Assembly: GCF_004027225.2 (NCBI RefSeq)
Contig: NC_044301.2
Location: 25,050,210-25,114,209 of the forward strand
Length of the DNA stretch: 64,000 bases
Direction: 5' to 3'
DNA from: Strigops habroptila
Lineage: Eukaryota > Chordata > Aves > Psittaciformes > Psittacidae
Shown in pieces: positions 22,096 through 34,304 of this stretch (positions are counted from its first letter, which is position 1; each line of letters begins with the position of its first letter). The notes below the pieces were generated by a model, which searched no databases, was not told the DNA's origin, and saw only the letters and a list, made by a program, of their open reading frames with translations. The translations under genes were made by a program, and so were the position numbers.

Positions 22096-23573
22096 TATCT
22101 GTTGGAGGGACAGTAGGGCCTAGCACAAGCAATCCAGGAGGTTCCTCAATTGTGTGGAAGACAACTTCCTCTTGCAAGAAATAGAGGAGCCGACAAGGAG
22201 AGGTGCCATGACTGACCTCGTGCTCACCAACAGGGAGGGGCTGGTTGGAAATGTGATGCTTCAGGGAAGCCTTGGCTGTAGCGATCATGAGATGGTAGAG
22301 TTTGAGATCCTCAGGACAGTGAGAAGAGCATGCAGCAAGCTCACTGCCCTGGACTTCAAGAGAGCAGACTTTGGCCTCTTCAGGAACCTGCTCAGTAAGG
22401 TTCCATGGGATAAAGCCCTAGAGGGCAGGGGGGCCCAAGACTGCTGGTTGATATTCAAGGATCGCCTGCTCCAAGCTCAGGAGTGTTGAGTCCTGACTAG
22501 AAGGAAATGTGGCAGGAGGGCCGGGAAACCTCCATGAAGGGATAAGGAGCTGCTGAGGAAACTTAGAAGGAAAAAAGAAGCTTATAGAAGGTGGAAGCGA
22601 GGACAGGAGGCCTGGGAAGAATACAGGAACATTGTCTGGGAAGCTAGGGACCAGGTTAGGAAAGCTAAGGCCCAGCTAGAATTAAATCTGGCAAGGGATG
22701 TGAAAGATAACAGGAAAGGATTCTATAGGTGCGTAGCAAATAACAGACTAGGGACAACATGGGCCCTCTCCGGAAGCTATCAGGAGAACTGGCTACCATG
22801 GATTTGGAGAAGGCTGAGGTTCTTAATGACTTCTTTGCCTCAGTCTTCACTGGCAAATGCTCTGACCACATTGCCCAAGTCTTGGAAGGCAGATGTAGGG
22901 ACTGCGAGAATGAAGACCTTAGGCCCACTGTAGGAGAGGATCAGGTTCGAGTCCATCTTAAGAACCTGAATGTGCACAAGTCCATGGGACCTGATGAAAT
23001 CCATCTGTGGGTCCTGAAGGAGCTGGCAGATGAAGTTGCTAAGCCACTGTCCATCATTTTTGAAAAATCACAGCAGTCAGGTGAAGTTCCTGACGACTGG
23101 AGAAATATAACCCCCATATTCACAAAGGGGAAAATGGAAAACCCAGGGAACTACAGACCAGTCAGCCTCACGTCTGTGCCTGGCAAAATCTTGGAGCAGA
23201 TTTTCCTGGAAAGCATGCTAAGGCACATGAAAAGCAACAAGGTGGTTGGTGACAGCCAACATGGCTTCACTAAGGGGAAATCCCGCCTGACCAATTTGGT
23301 GGCCTTCTATGATGGGGCTACAGAGCTGATGGATACAGGCAAAGCAGTTGACATCATCCACCTGGACTTGTGCAAAGTGTTCGACACTGTCCCGCACGAC
23401 ATCCTTGTCTCTAAGTTGGAGAGACATCAACTTGATGGATGGACCACTCGGTGGATAAAGAATTGGCTGGATGGCCGCACACAAAGAGTTGTGGTCAATG
23501 GCTCAATGTCCAGTTGGAGACCAGTAATGAGTGGTGTCCCTCAGGGATCAGTGTTGGGACCAATCTAGTTCAA
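22096..23573 (+). mobile_element. CR1 LINE, ORF2 portion (endonuclease end and RT)
   Basis: The endonuclease C-terminus (LVLTNREGLVGN, GCSDHEMVEF, about 22215-22300) is followed by the linker and RT. RT is open at 22759-23568 (269 codons, with [42 protein letters not shown] and [11 protein letters not shown]). It stops at 23566 before the FADD catalytic motif, which is missing because the sequence jumps to the 3' tail. Stops and frameshifts lie in 22489-22760. It sits in the first SLC38A8 intron. Confidence 0.85.
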
Positions 23574-23901
23574 CATTATTGTCGGTGTCATGGACAATGA
23601 TTCTATGATTCTATGACTCTTCATCAGGGACTGTAGCTATAGGACAAGGGGTAATGGGTTCAAACTTAAACAGGGCAAGTTCATGTTAGATACAAGGAAG
23701 TTCTTTACTGTGAGGGTGGTGAGGCACTGGAATGGGTTGCCCAAGGAAGTTGTGAATGCTCCATCCCTGGCAGTGTTCAAGGCCAGGTTGGACGGAGTCT
23801 TGGGTGACATGGTTTAGTGTGAGTTGTCCCTGCCCATGGCAGGGGGGTTGGAACTAGATGATCTTAAGGTCCTTTCCAACCCTAACTATTCTATGATTCT
23901 A
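23541..23901 (+). repeat. Composite CR1 tail, left arm of an inverted repeat
   Basis: RT sequence joined to GATTCTATGATTCTATG, then CR1 3' untranslated sequence ending in TTCTATGATTCTAC. It is near-identical over about 350 bases, including the odd internal junction, to the reverse complement of 25446-25810. Confidence 0.85.
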
Positions 23902-25443
23902 CCCTTCATGCCCCAAACCACCAAATCTATACCTAAAGTATCACCTAGGGCTGATTCTCCACCCCTATGCTGACCTGTGACAGCCAGCCACCTGGTTGCT
24001 GGCCATGGCCCTGCTGGTCCCCCTGGGTCCAGGGGATGACGTGGTGCTTCTTGCCAGGTCCTGTCCCTGCAGGGCTTGCTGGTCTTCCTGGTGAGCAGGC
24101 TGGCGGTGCTGGGCTATGCGGCATCCCTCAGCACCCAGCCCACCTACCAGGGGGTGGTCTGGGTGGTGTGTGGGGAAGCTTTGCAAGGTCTGCTTCCTCC
24201 TCAACCTCTTCATGATCTCCATGGCCCACCTCAGGGTTGTGGGTGACCAGCTGGAGAAATGTGAGTTTTTTCCCTCTATAGCTTGCTTGGGACCGAGGGG
24301 AAGGTGGTCCCACATGGGATGGAAGCAGCCCTGGGGTTTTCTTGGTACCCCCAAGGATGTGGAGCTCCCTGACCCTGCCATGGTGTGATGCTCCCAACCT
24401 CCTTGGGCAACTCTTTGGGGCACAGCTGACCCCTCCACTGCCCCCTGCAGTGTGTGACTTCCTGTACCCCATCAGGATGCTGAGCAGGACCCCCCTGCCA
24501 CTCCCCTGGTACGCAGACCAGCACTTCACCCTCTCAACTCTCCATGTCTTCGTCATCTTCCCGTTCTCCATCCCCAGCAAGGTCGGCTTCCAGAAGTACT
24601 CCAGGTACCTCCTGGGCACCCTATATCCCAGGCCACCTCCTCCCGGCTGCCAGGGTGCTACGTGCTGACTCTCCCATGCCCTGGCAGCATCCTGGGCATG
24701 CTGGCTGCCTGTTACCTCACCCTGGTCATCTTCCTGAAATACCATCTGCAGGCGGAGAGCCTGGGCTTGCCCAAGCCCCCCCAGCCCTCCAGGCAGGGGG
24801 AGTTTAGCCCCATGTCCCCATGTCCCTCCCATCCTGTCCTCTATGGCATTAGCATAGGCAGGGGATGGCCCTGGGTGGGGGGATAGGGAGGGATGAGCTG
24901 GGGACAGTGCTGGCAGGGCAGTGGGTGGGTGGCATCCCCCAGTTCCAGCTTTCATCCCAGCAATCTCCCCCATTCTCCCAAAATCACCAGGCAGAAGGTT
25001 CCTAACATGGCATCCAGGCTTCACAGCTTATGCCACCAAGGTCCTCTCTGCCTCCAGGGGCTTCATGCCCTTCACCCCGCACTTCTTCCCCTCCATGCCA
25101 CAGGGCCTCCTCCTGGGCCTCCATTTTCAGTGTCATCCGCACCATCAGCTTCAGTTTTCAGGTAGGTCACCCTGGCCCCACTGTCCCCTGCTGCCGGGGC
25201 AGTGCTGGCAGCCTCCAGCAGCATCCTGGACCATGTGGACACTATCCCTTGCAGGAGGGTTGCAGGGAAGGGAACCTGTGGCTGTCACCCAAGGTGGCTG
25301 CTGGGCAGGGCAAAAGCCCATGGGGATGGGTGAGAGTGGGACAGGGCACCCATGGGTGGGAGGGAAGGTGCTGGGGATGGGGGGTTGTCCCTTCATGGGG
25401 CCCCATCACCACCCCCCTTGCCTTGCAGTGCCACAAGGCCTGC

Positions 25444-25814
25444 ATAGAATCATAGAATCATAGAATAGTTAGGGTTGGAAAGGACCTTAAGATCATCTAG
25501 TTCCAACCCCCCTGCCATGGGCAGGGACAACTCACACTAAACCATGTCACCCAAGACTCCGTCCAACCTGGCCTTGAACACTGCCAGGGATGGAGCATTC
25601 ACAACTTCCTTGGGCAACCCATTCCAGTGCCTCACCACCCTCACAGTAAAGAACTTCCTTGTATCTAACATGAACTTGCCCTGTTTAAGTTTGAACCCAT
25701 TACCCCTTGTCCTATAGCTACAGTCCCTGATGAAGAGTCATAGAATCATAGAATCATTGTCCATGTCACCGACAATAATGTTGAACAAGACTGGTCCCAA
25801 CACCGATCCCTGTT
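25444..25814 (-). repeat. Composite CR1 tail, right arm of the inverted repeat
   Basis: Mirror copy of 23541-23901. It begins with CATAGAAT octamers inside an SLC38A8 exon. By eye the 300 bases nearest the spacer are identical and only a few differences occur in the outer 60. Confidence 0.85.
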
Positions 25815-25990
25815 GTCCCACACAACATCCTTGTCTCTGAACTGGAAAGACATAAATTTGATAGATGGACCACTGGGTGGATAAAGAATTGACTGGATGC
25901 CCACACACAAAGAGTTGTGGTCTGGGATGGAAGATTTACCACTTCTTTGGGCAACCTGTTCCCAACTTCTTCCTTATAGCTATCCTAAAC
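25815..25990 (+). mobile_element. CR1 RT fragment, opposite orientation, plus short CR1 tail piece
   Basis: ACATCCTTGTCTCTGAACTG..GGACCACTGGGTGGATAAAG matches CR1 RT on the plus strand, head-to-head with the preceding minus-strand tail. 25930-25990 resembles another CR1 3' region in reverse. Confidence 0.7.
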
Positions 25991-27320
25991 TTATAGAATC
26001 ATAGAATCATAGAATAGTAAGGGTTGGAAAGGACCTTAAGATCATCTAGTTCCAACCCCCCTGCCATGGGCAGGGACACCTTGCCCTAAACCATGTGGTC
26101 CAAGGCTCTGTCCAACCTGGCCTTGAACACCGCCAGGGATGGAGCATCCGCAACCTCCCTGGGCAACCCATTCCAGTGCTTCACCACCCTCACTGTAAAG
26201 AACTTCTTCCTTATATCTAATCTAAACTTCCCCTGTTTAAGTTTAAACCTGTTACCCCATGTCCTATCACTACAGTCCTTGATGAAGAGTCCTTCCCCAG
26301 CATCCTTGTAGGCCCCCTTCAGATACTGGAAGGCTGCTAGGAGGTCTCCACACAGCCTTCTCTTCTCCAGGCTGAACAGCCCCAACTTTCTCAGCCTGTC
26401 TTCATACGGGAGGTGATCCAGCCCTCTTATCATCCTTGTGGCCCTCCTCTGGACTTGCTCCAACAGCTCCATGTCCTCCTTATGTTGAGGACACCAGAAC
26501 TGTACACAGTACTCCAAGTGAGGTCTCACAAGAGCAGAGTAGAGGGGCAGGATCACCTCCTTTGACCTGCTGGTCACGCTGCTTTTGATGCCGCCCAGGA
26601 TACGGTTGGTTTCTGGGCTGTGAACGCACACTGCTGGCTCATGTTCAGTTTCTCATTGACGAACACCCCCAAGTCCTTCTCTGCAGGGCTGCTCTGAATC
26701 TCTTCTCTGCCCAACCTGTAGCTGTGCCTGGGATTGCCCTGACCCAGGTGTAGGACCTTGCACTTGGCTTGGTTGAACTTCCTAAGGTTGGCATCGGCCC
26801 ACCTCACAAGTGTGTCTAGGTCCCTCTGGATGGCATCCCTTCCCTCCAGCATATCAACCGAACCACACAGCTTGGTGTCATTGGCAAACTTGCTGAGGGC
26901 ACACTCAATCCCACTGTCCATGTCGCTGACAAAGATGTTGAACAAGATTGGTCCCAACACCGATCCCTGAGGGACACCACTCATTACTGGTCTCCAACTG
27001 GACATCGAGCCGTTGACCACAACTCTTTGCGTGCAGCCACCCAGCCAATTCTTTATCCACCGAGTGGTCCATCCATCAAGTTGATGTCTCTCCAATTTAG
27101 AGACAAGGATGTCGTGCGGGACAGTGTCGAACGTTTTGCACAAGTCCAGGTGGATGACGTCAACTGCTTTGCCCCTATCCATCAATCAGCTCTGTAGCCC
27201 CATCATAGAAGGCCACCAAATTGGTCAGGCAGGATTTCCCCTTAGTGAAGCCATGTTGGCTGTCACCAACCACCTTGTTGGTTTTCATGTGCCTTAGCAT
27301 GTTTTCCAGGAGAATGTGCT
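25991..27320 (-). mobile_element. CR1 LINE, 5'-truncated, with 3' tail
   Basis: The tail octamers (CATAGAAT) at 25996 lead into the 3' UTR and then ORF2 read leftwards: C-terminal part 26086-26631 and RT 26574-27185. The RT catalytic motif reads FANDTKLCG, an Asp-to-Asn change at the second position of the FADD box kept in the CR1 at 41.3-42.0 kb. A frameshift joins the two open parts near 26600. Its 5' end is truncated at about 27320, the usual outcome of LINE insertion. Confidence 0.85.
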
Positions 27321-27368
27321 CTTCACCACCCTCACAGTAAAGAACTTCTTTCTTATATGTAACCTAAA
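27313..27368 (-). mobile_element. Short CR1 3' UTR fragment at exon junction
   Basis: CTTCACCACCCTCACAGTAAAG..CTTATATGTAACCTAAATCT is CR1 3' UTR. Immediately after it the SLC38A8 exon resumes (ACAGCAGCATGCGCAACC). Confidence 0.75.
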
Positions 27369-28254
27369 TCTACAGCAGCATGCGCAACCATAGCTTCTCC
27401 CACTGGCTCACAGTCTCTGTTCTCTCCATGCTCATCTGCCTGCTCATCTACTCCCTCACGTGTAACCCCAGCACCAGAGCCCTTCACCCCCTCCTTGCCC
27501 CCCTTGTCCTCATCCTCCTCGGGGCTCCTCTGTCCTTCTCACCAGCACGGCTGCCCACCCCACCTCTCCATCTGCAGGGCTCTATGGCTACCTGACCTTC
27601 GGCAAGGCCATGGCACCCAACATCCTGATGTCCTCCCCAGGGAACAACCTGGTTATCATTGTCACCCACCTGCTCTTCGGTGTCTCCATCACCATCTACC
27701 CCATCGTGGTGCTGCTGGGCAGGTGAAGGGGTGGTGGCTAGCCAGGTGTCCCCTGGCCGGTGCAGCTCCACTGGGTGCCACCAGCCCCCCCATATCCCCT
27801 CAGGTCGGTGGTGCAGGATGTATGGGTGTCCCCCAAGCGCAGAGCCATGGTAGTGCCTGAGGTGCAAGAGCAGCAGAGCCAGGTGAAACTGATGGTCACC
27901 TGGATGGCTGCCACGCTTGCCATCGCCCTCTTCATCCCAAACATTGGCAAGGTCATTGAGCTCATTGGGGGCATCAGCGCCATCTTCATCTTCCCAGGCA
28001 AGAGTGAGCAGTGGGAGGGAGAGGAGGGGTTGCCTGTGCCAAGAGCATTGCTGGGGCAGGGGGGGATGCTGTGGTATTGGTGGTGGGTAGTCCATTCTGG
28101 CCCCATTTTGGGGGTGCAGGGACATGTTTTTGGGGGACACTGCTGTGGGGCCTGGATGAGGGGTGCCATGGCAGTGGGGCTGAGCCTCTGTGTTGGTGGC
28201 AGGGCTGTGCCTGGTGTGCATGACTGGGGCCTGCACCCTCGGGCCATGCAAAAT

Positions 28255-29428
28255 GTGAGTTTCTGCACACTTGGCAGCTGTGAGAAAGGGCAGGGGTGGG
28301 GGCAGCATCCCATGATCCATGGCCCCATCAGGGTCCCTGGGATCACCATGGCCAAGGCAGGAGGAGCCCCATGAGGAGGGGGATTTGGGGCACCTGTAGG
28401 CACTGACATCAGGAGCCTGTGGTGGGGCTAAAGGGTCATATGGAGGGATGTGCTCCAACACTAGGGATGTGCCTGGGTACCAGGGTTGAGCCCAGGCACT
28501 GGGGAGGTGCCCATAAATTGGAATGTGCCTGTGCACCAGGGGTGTGGCCAGGAATGAGGTTGTGCCCAGGTACCAGGGATGTACCCAGGGATCAGGGAGG
28601 TGCCCGGGTACCAGACCCCTTGCAAGGCAGAAAGCAAAGGAAAGGAGAACAGCGGGGTTTGGAGGCACTGGGGTACCCAGTGGGGACTTGGGTGGGGGTC
28701 AGAGTGGCATGGTGCCCCAAGGCTGCAGAAGCCCATGTTGGGGGACCTGGCATGTTGCTGGTGAGTTTTGGGGTAAGCATGTGCCAAAGTGTGTCTATGG
28801 TGCCCATGGGGAAGCAGTGGAGTCTGAGTGAGGATGGAGGTGATGTGTGTGGGGTCCTGCCCCCCATGGCAGCTGGAGGGAGCACCCTGGGACCTTGGGG
28901 TCTTGGCCAAGAGGGTGCCCTGGGGGTCCCATGGCTATCTGAGCAGGAGGGAGGGTGACCCCAGAGATGCCAAAGCACTGGGAGCTCAAGGCAGGCAGTG
29001 AGCAGGGGCACCCAGGTGAGCAACAAGGACTTAGAGAGGTCCCTCAGGGAGATCCACCAGAGTGTGACCCCGGGAGTGCCATCACCATGAGAGGGGACAA
29101 CACAAGCCAGAGCAATGGGGACAGCGAAGGGACAGTCCCAGCCTGCCTGGGGCAGTTCTGGAGGGCGCTGATGACCCCACAATGGAGCAGCAGTGGGGTT
29201 TGGGGTGAGTGCTGTGTCCCAGGGGCTTGGTGTTGGCCAGGGGCTGTGTCCCCAGGGAGAGGGGGCAGGGGGGTGCAGACCCACAGGGCTGGGGATGAAG
29301 CCAGGTAGGGGACAGGGGTGGGGGCATGTGGCAATAGGGTGGGAGCTGGGGGTGTGTGTGGATGTGGATGTGGCTGTGCCCGAGCATGGGTGGGGGGGCA
29401 GATGTGGGTCTGTGCCCCCTTGGCAGGG
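28255..29428. other. SLC38A8-like intron, no exon seen
   Basis: G+C-rich sequence with GGTACCAGG-type short repeats at 28470-28610 (GTGCCCAGGTACCAGGG variants). Long open frames on both strands are compositional. Confidence 0.6.
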
Positions 29429-30110
29429 TGTGAGAGACTGAACTGAAATCAGACTCCACCGTCCATTCTCTCAAAGACTGGTATGAGAAGCTGAGGTCCA
29501 CTATCTTGAAGATGGATGTGAGGAGCTGAGCTAAGACCCCACTGTCCATTGCCTGAGAGATGGGTGGGAGGAGCTGAGCTAAGACTCCTCAGTCCATTAT
29601 CTCAAGGATTGGTGTGAGGAATTGCTGCCCATTATCTCAAGGATTGCTACAGATGTGCAGTTGAAGAGCTGGCTGCAAGACCAGGGAAACTAGATGCACA
29701 TGATCCACCAGGAATGTGCAGTATGTGACATTAAGAACAGAGGTACTCCCCCCAACACATAATAAAAGGGGAAAAAGGTAATCGCCATGGGGGACGCCCA
29801 CCTCCGATGACAACTATGGACCCTGGGGGACACCTGCCACCAAAGATGACAACTACGGACCCTCGGGATGCAGCTGGATCCACGGTGGTGTCTATCTCTC
29901 TGCACTCCGAATTCTTGCTTAATTTCTATCCTTTTTTCCGATCTGTCCTATTGCTATCTTTTTTGTAATAATAATATTTTTTTATATATCTTTTTATAAT
30001 AAACAAACTGACCGATTGTGGTACTCGACCTCACTTGTGTCTTAATTTCACTCTGGGGATCATGAACGAAATATTTCCAACACTGGGTTTTATCCAGTCA
30101 GACCTTGACA
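29429..30110 (+). mobile_element. Solo LTR, second family
   Basis: TGTGAGAGACTG to CCTTGACA, about 680 bp, with a perfect 5-bp duplication CAGGG (29424-29428 and 30111-30115). AATAAA lies near 30000. It is the partner of 12284-12925 in the opposite orientation. Confidence 0.9.
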
Positions 30111-30538
30111 CAGGGCCACTGGGCACAGCCAGCACCAGGGATGGTCTCGTGACTGCCAGGCTTTTGACCAAGTGTTGTGTGTTATTGCAGTGGGCATAGG
30201 GGATGCACTGGAGGGGCTGCTGGGGTCTTCAGCCATCTGTGATGCAGAGTGTGGCAGAGGAGGCTGAGACCCTGCAGAAGGCTCCACACATGGGGGTCAG
30301 GGGGTTGCATGTTACTGGGAGTCAGTTTGGTCCCACCAGCCCCTGCTCGTGTCCCCGCAGGGCAGCTCTCATTACTTGGGGTGTCCTCTCTGTGCTCTGT
30401 GGTGCCTTCATCTGCGGGCAGAGCGCTGCCCTGGCCGTGCTGGGGCTGCTGCACTGAGGGGCCACCCTCATCGTGCCCCCACCATGAGCCCCTCCCCCAT
30501 GCCCTGGACACAGCTACACTGCTGGACCCCATCATAGT

Positions 30539-30580
30539 TTTATTTCACATCACCATCCCTGTTGTACAGCGGCTAATAAA
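30539..30580. terminator. Facing polyadenylation signals
   Basis: AATAAA on the plus strand at 30575-30580, 118 bases after the SLC38A8-like stop. AATAAA on the minus strand at 30539-30544 could serve NECAB2. The two genes are convergent, so their 3' ends may overlap here. Confidence 0.55.
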
Positions 30581-33500
30581 GATGGGAGAGGGAATCAGTG
30601 AGGGCCATGAGCCACACACCCCGAGGGACCCCCACACATGGCGGGGTGGGGGCAGGATGGGCAGCGAGCTCCTCACATGCACGGACAGACACACAGACAG
30701 AAGTATAGACCCCAGGAAGGCAGCCACCCCCACATCTGCAAGGCACCCACTGCCACCATGAAGGAAACCCCTCAGGACCACCTGCACCCCACAGGACTAA
30801 GGAGAACCCCAGGAGCAGGGATACCCCCTTAGCCACCACCCTGACCCCCCCATCATGGGTCCCCCTCCCTACAGGCACAGCCTCACCCCCCACAGCCCAC
30901 TCCCCTGGGGACTAGCAGGGACCCCAAATTTACCTCCCGGGGGGGCTTCAGCCTCCTGCTCCCACCCCTGCTCCTCATCACCAGCTCCCTACCCCTGCCT
31001 TGTACCCTGCTTTCCCCCACTCCCTTCCTGTCCATGCCCTGGGGATGCCCCCCCCCCCCAAAACCCTGTGGGGGGAATCCCCCCAGAGCCCACCCCACTC
31101 CAGGGAGAGGTGACCCAGGCAATGAGGTAGCTGGAGGGGGACCCTATGGGGTGCTGGGGACACACATGGGGGTTTCCTTCACTGCAGACAGGTCACACTG
31201 ACCCACACAGGGGGTCACGGCCACCCCACAGCAGGGACAGGTACCAGCAGTCACTCTCGGCTCAGGGTGCACTAGGTGGCTGCAAGGGAACATCACCAGA
31301 GAGTCACCCCTGTCCAGCCCTGCATCACCCTAACACCCCCATCCCACCCATCCCACCCCTGCTCCTTGACACTGGGAGTGGTGCCAGCTGCCCTGGGGGT
31401 CCCTGTCCCCTACCCCATGGGATGGACACCCTCCTACCTGGCATGGCCATGTTGGAGATGGCCTCAGGCTGGCTCGGCGTGTCCACCTTGACATGCTGGA
31501 AGCCCTTGCAGGTGGCACTCTGCAGGTGCCTGTGCCCAGGCAGGAGAGAGTGGGTGACAGTGTCCCCCTAAATCACCATCCTAGCCCCCTGCCACCCTGT
31601 CGGCTCTGGCAGGGGCTGGGTGACAGCAGCCCCTTCACCCTCCCATTGGGCAGAGCACCCTGCCATGGTTTAGGACAGTAAGACCTCCAATCCCCTATGT
31701 CCAAAGGCATCCCCAGGTGGGACATGCATAGAGACCTCCCAAGCCCCTGTCCCCTTTACAGTGACAGCCCCAGGACAGACAGACATATCCTCACCCCTGC
31801 CATCAGACAGGGGACAGAGCTTGGGGCTCAGCAGCTCCAACACCTTTCCACACCCAAGCACCCCACACAAAAATGAGCTTTTTTACCCCTTCCCTACCTC
31901 TCCCACTCCTCCTCAGTCTCCCAGAATTCATAGATGATGAAGGTGACCCCATCAGGCAGCTTTACTGCGGTGACACTGGCAGGAGTGAGGAGAGAGGTGA
32001 GCCCCAAACCATGGGGTGACCCCAGCCCCAGCAGCCCAAGTGGGGTGAACCTCCCCCCACCAGCACACCCCATCCCACACAAAAGGGTTTTGGTGGCTGA
32101 GCATCACTGCACCTCAAATCCTGGCTGGTTTCCCTCAGCCCTTCACTTGGGGTGCCCCTTGCTGCGAGGGCAGCTGGACACCCCCTGGTCCCCCATGCAC
32201 ATCTGCTGGTGTTACCCACTGGAAGCAGTCTTGCTCCTCAGCCACGCTCTTCAGGTACTGCTTCAGGGAGCTGCAGAACTCACCCAAGTGCTTGTGTGAC
32301 ACTGTCATCTCGTCCCGCACCAGAAGGAGGTACTGCCGGGCCCCCCCAAACACAGCAGTATGAGAGACCCCAAAAACATGGTGATACCCCCCCCCCAAGT
32401 GCAATGTCATGCTGCAGGGACACCCCAGCACCCTGTGGTGCTCTCACCGTGCAAGCCATGCTCTTGCTGTCCAACAGCTGCTAGTGCAGGTCAAACCAGA
32501 GGGTCTGGGGAAGGGAGAAAGGCAGTGGGAGGGCGGGCTGAGGTTGTGTGTCCCTCCCAGGCTGGTGGGTTTCTGTCCCCAGTGCTTGGCTGTGCTCCCT
32601 TCTCTGCAGGGGATGGCTCTGAGAGCCATTCGCCCCTTCCATCAGAACCCTCTGCAAAAGCTCCCCGTGCAGTCAACATCCCCAACAGCATATCCTCACA
32701 CCAGCCCCAAAACGGCTGTCACCTTTCAGTCCCTGAATTGTCCCTGGGGCACAGTAGCAGGGGTACCATCCCTCCTCAGTGCCCACTTGCGCCTTCCCAG
32801 CCCTGGGCACACTCTATTTCCTCTGGCAACCATGACTGACTTTTTTCTGCCATCACCCTTCACAGCACCTCTCTGCCCCCATGTACACCACCACCTCTCC
32901 CCGTCTCCTTCTGCCCTGAAAGTGCAAACCAGGAGGATTTCAGAAACATCTCTTGCACTGCAGCATTTTCTCCTTCAGTCCCTAGATGGAGTAAGACTGC
33001 CTTTGCAAGAGAGGCCTTCTTCCTTATGTTTTTTCTTGTTTAAATAAACTCACAGTTAATTGTTCCACATTCCAATAGCTGCTGTCAGCTCATCAGACAT
33101 AGTATCCTCCAACCCCCCCACCACCAGCAATCAGCTCCCACCTGTGGCCCACGGGCCACACCATGGGACAAGGACGGGCATGGCCACCTCTTGGTCACCT
33201 CTGTCCCAACCAGGGCAGGGAGGTGGTGGGGCTGCAGAGACGCCCCAGGGACAGCCCCACATGTGAAAATGCTGGCCCTTACCTTGTCCTCCAGCCTGCC
33301 AATCAGCTTGGCCAGCCTGTGTTGATCTGCCTGTCCAGTCCTTCCACCTTGGTGTTGGGGGAACCTGTGTGGAGCCAGGAGGCAGTGATGGAGCGAGAGG
33401 CACCCATGGGCACCCCAAGAGCCCTGCTGCCCTCCAGGGAAGTCCAGCATCACCTCCATGATGCTGCTGGGACGGCAGCTCCCTTCCCTGAGCACCCCAA

Positions 33501-34273
33501 GCCACCCTGGGCTGCCAGTGCGGCTGGAAGCAGCCATCACTTACCAGTTTGGAAGGTCTTCCCGTGCTCCCTGGGGACCATCCAGCTGGTGGAAGAGTAG
33601 CTGGGCACAGGGCTGTCATACCAGGTGTCCATCAGACCGTGGCCAGTCTTGCTGGGGTAGTGCCTGCAACTGGAGAGCATACAGGCCATTAGGGAGGGCA
33701 GAGCTGTGCACATACAGTGCAGCATGAGCCAGCCCCAGGGAGCCAACATTGGAGCATCATCTTTGGCAGCTCTGCCACCAACTCCAGACCCCTTGGAGAG
33801 CAGCAGTGCTCAGGCAGCACAGGCTTCCCTCCAGTACCATCCTTCAGCATCACCCAGCATGGGGAGTGGGTCAGAATTAGAGCAACATCAGTGGGCTGCT
33901 TCCAGCAGCCATCAGTTTTCTTTCCTGCTTATGAAACACTGGAGCAGCCCTCCTGGCATCTCCTGCAGCCCTCAGGGATTTTTCTCCCCTAGACAGACAC
34001 CACAACATTGGACATTGGGGCACCAGTAGCTGTGCCCAGATGGCTGGCTGCACCTTAGTGGGCTGGTTTTGCAGTTGGGTGGCTTTGGTGACTAACACAT
34101 GGGAAAAGTTGCTGTCATGGCTGCCTGGCCGTGCACCCCACCAACAGGCTCCAGTTCTCCTGGAGAATGGAGACACATCCACTGTAGCATCTCCTCCACC
34201 TTGCTGCTGCTTCTGGGGCTACAAAGCCCATTTGGCCTGGTTCATCCTACAACACCTCTTGAAGAAAAGCAGC

Positions 34274-34304
34274 ATGTGTGTGTGTACATACACACACACA
34301 CGTG
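34274..34304. repeat. TG/CA microsatellite
   Basis: TGTGTGTGTG then ACACACACACAC, an imperfect palindrome inside an NECAB2 intron. Confidence 0.85.

Larger units (their letters stand above)
21617..30457 (+). pseudogene. SLC38A8: SLC38A8-like amino-acid transporter gene, disrupted
   Basis: SLC38A8 is a multi-pass Na+-coupled glutamine transporter. Exons seen: 21640-21780 (SSAGAVCILLKWALRAGLL), 24073-24260 (TYQGVV, then [19 protein letters not shown]), 24451-24604 ([13 protein letters not shown]), 24688-24795 (LGMLAACYLTLV), 25104-25161 (SIFSVIRTISFSFQ), 25429-25443 plus 27369-27460 (CHKACI then YSSMRNHSFSHW), 27578-27722 ([21 protein letters not shown]), 27804-27997 (FIPNIGKVIELIGGISAIFIFPG), 28203-28254 and 30361-30457 (stop 30455). 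Lesions: the ATG at 21617 is out of frame with the first conserved block; a small deletion shifts the frame near 24172-24180; the sixth exon is split by about 1.9 kb of CR1. Two donors are GC (24796, 27998). Introns hold CR1 and a solo LTR. It converges on NECAB2, as in human. Confidence 0.85.

Noticed and set aside
24128-25024. 298-codon minus-strand open frame
   Set aside because: It overlaps several plus-strand SLC38A8-like exons with matching splice sites. The composition is that of a G+C-driven shadow.
27484-28668. 394-codon minus-strand open frame
   Set aside because: It runs antisense across SLC38A8-like exons and introns in G+C-rich DNA. It is Pro/His-rich with no family motif and no splice logic.
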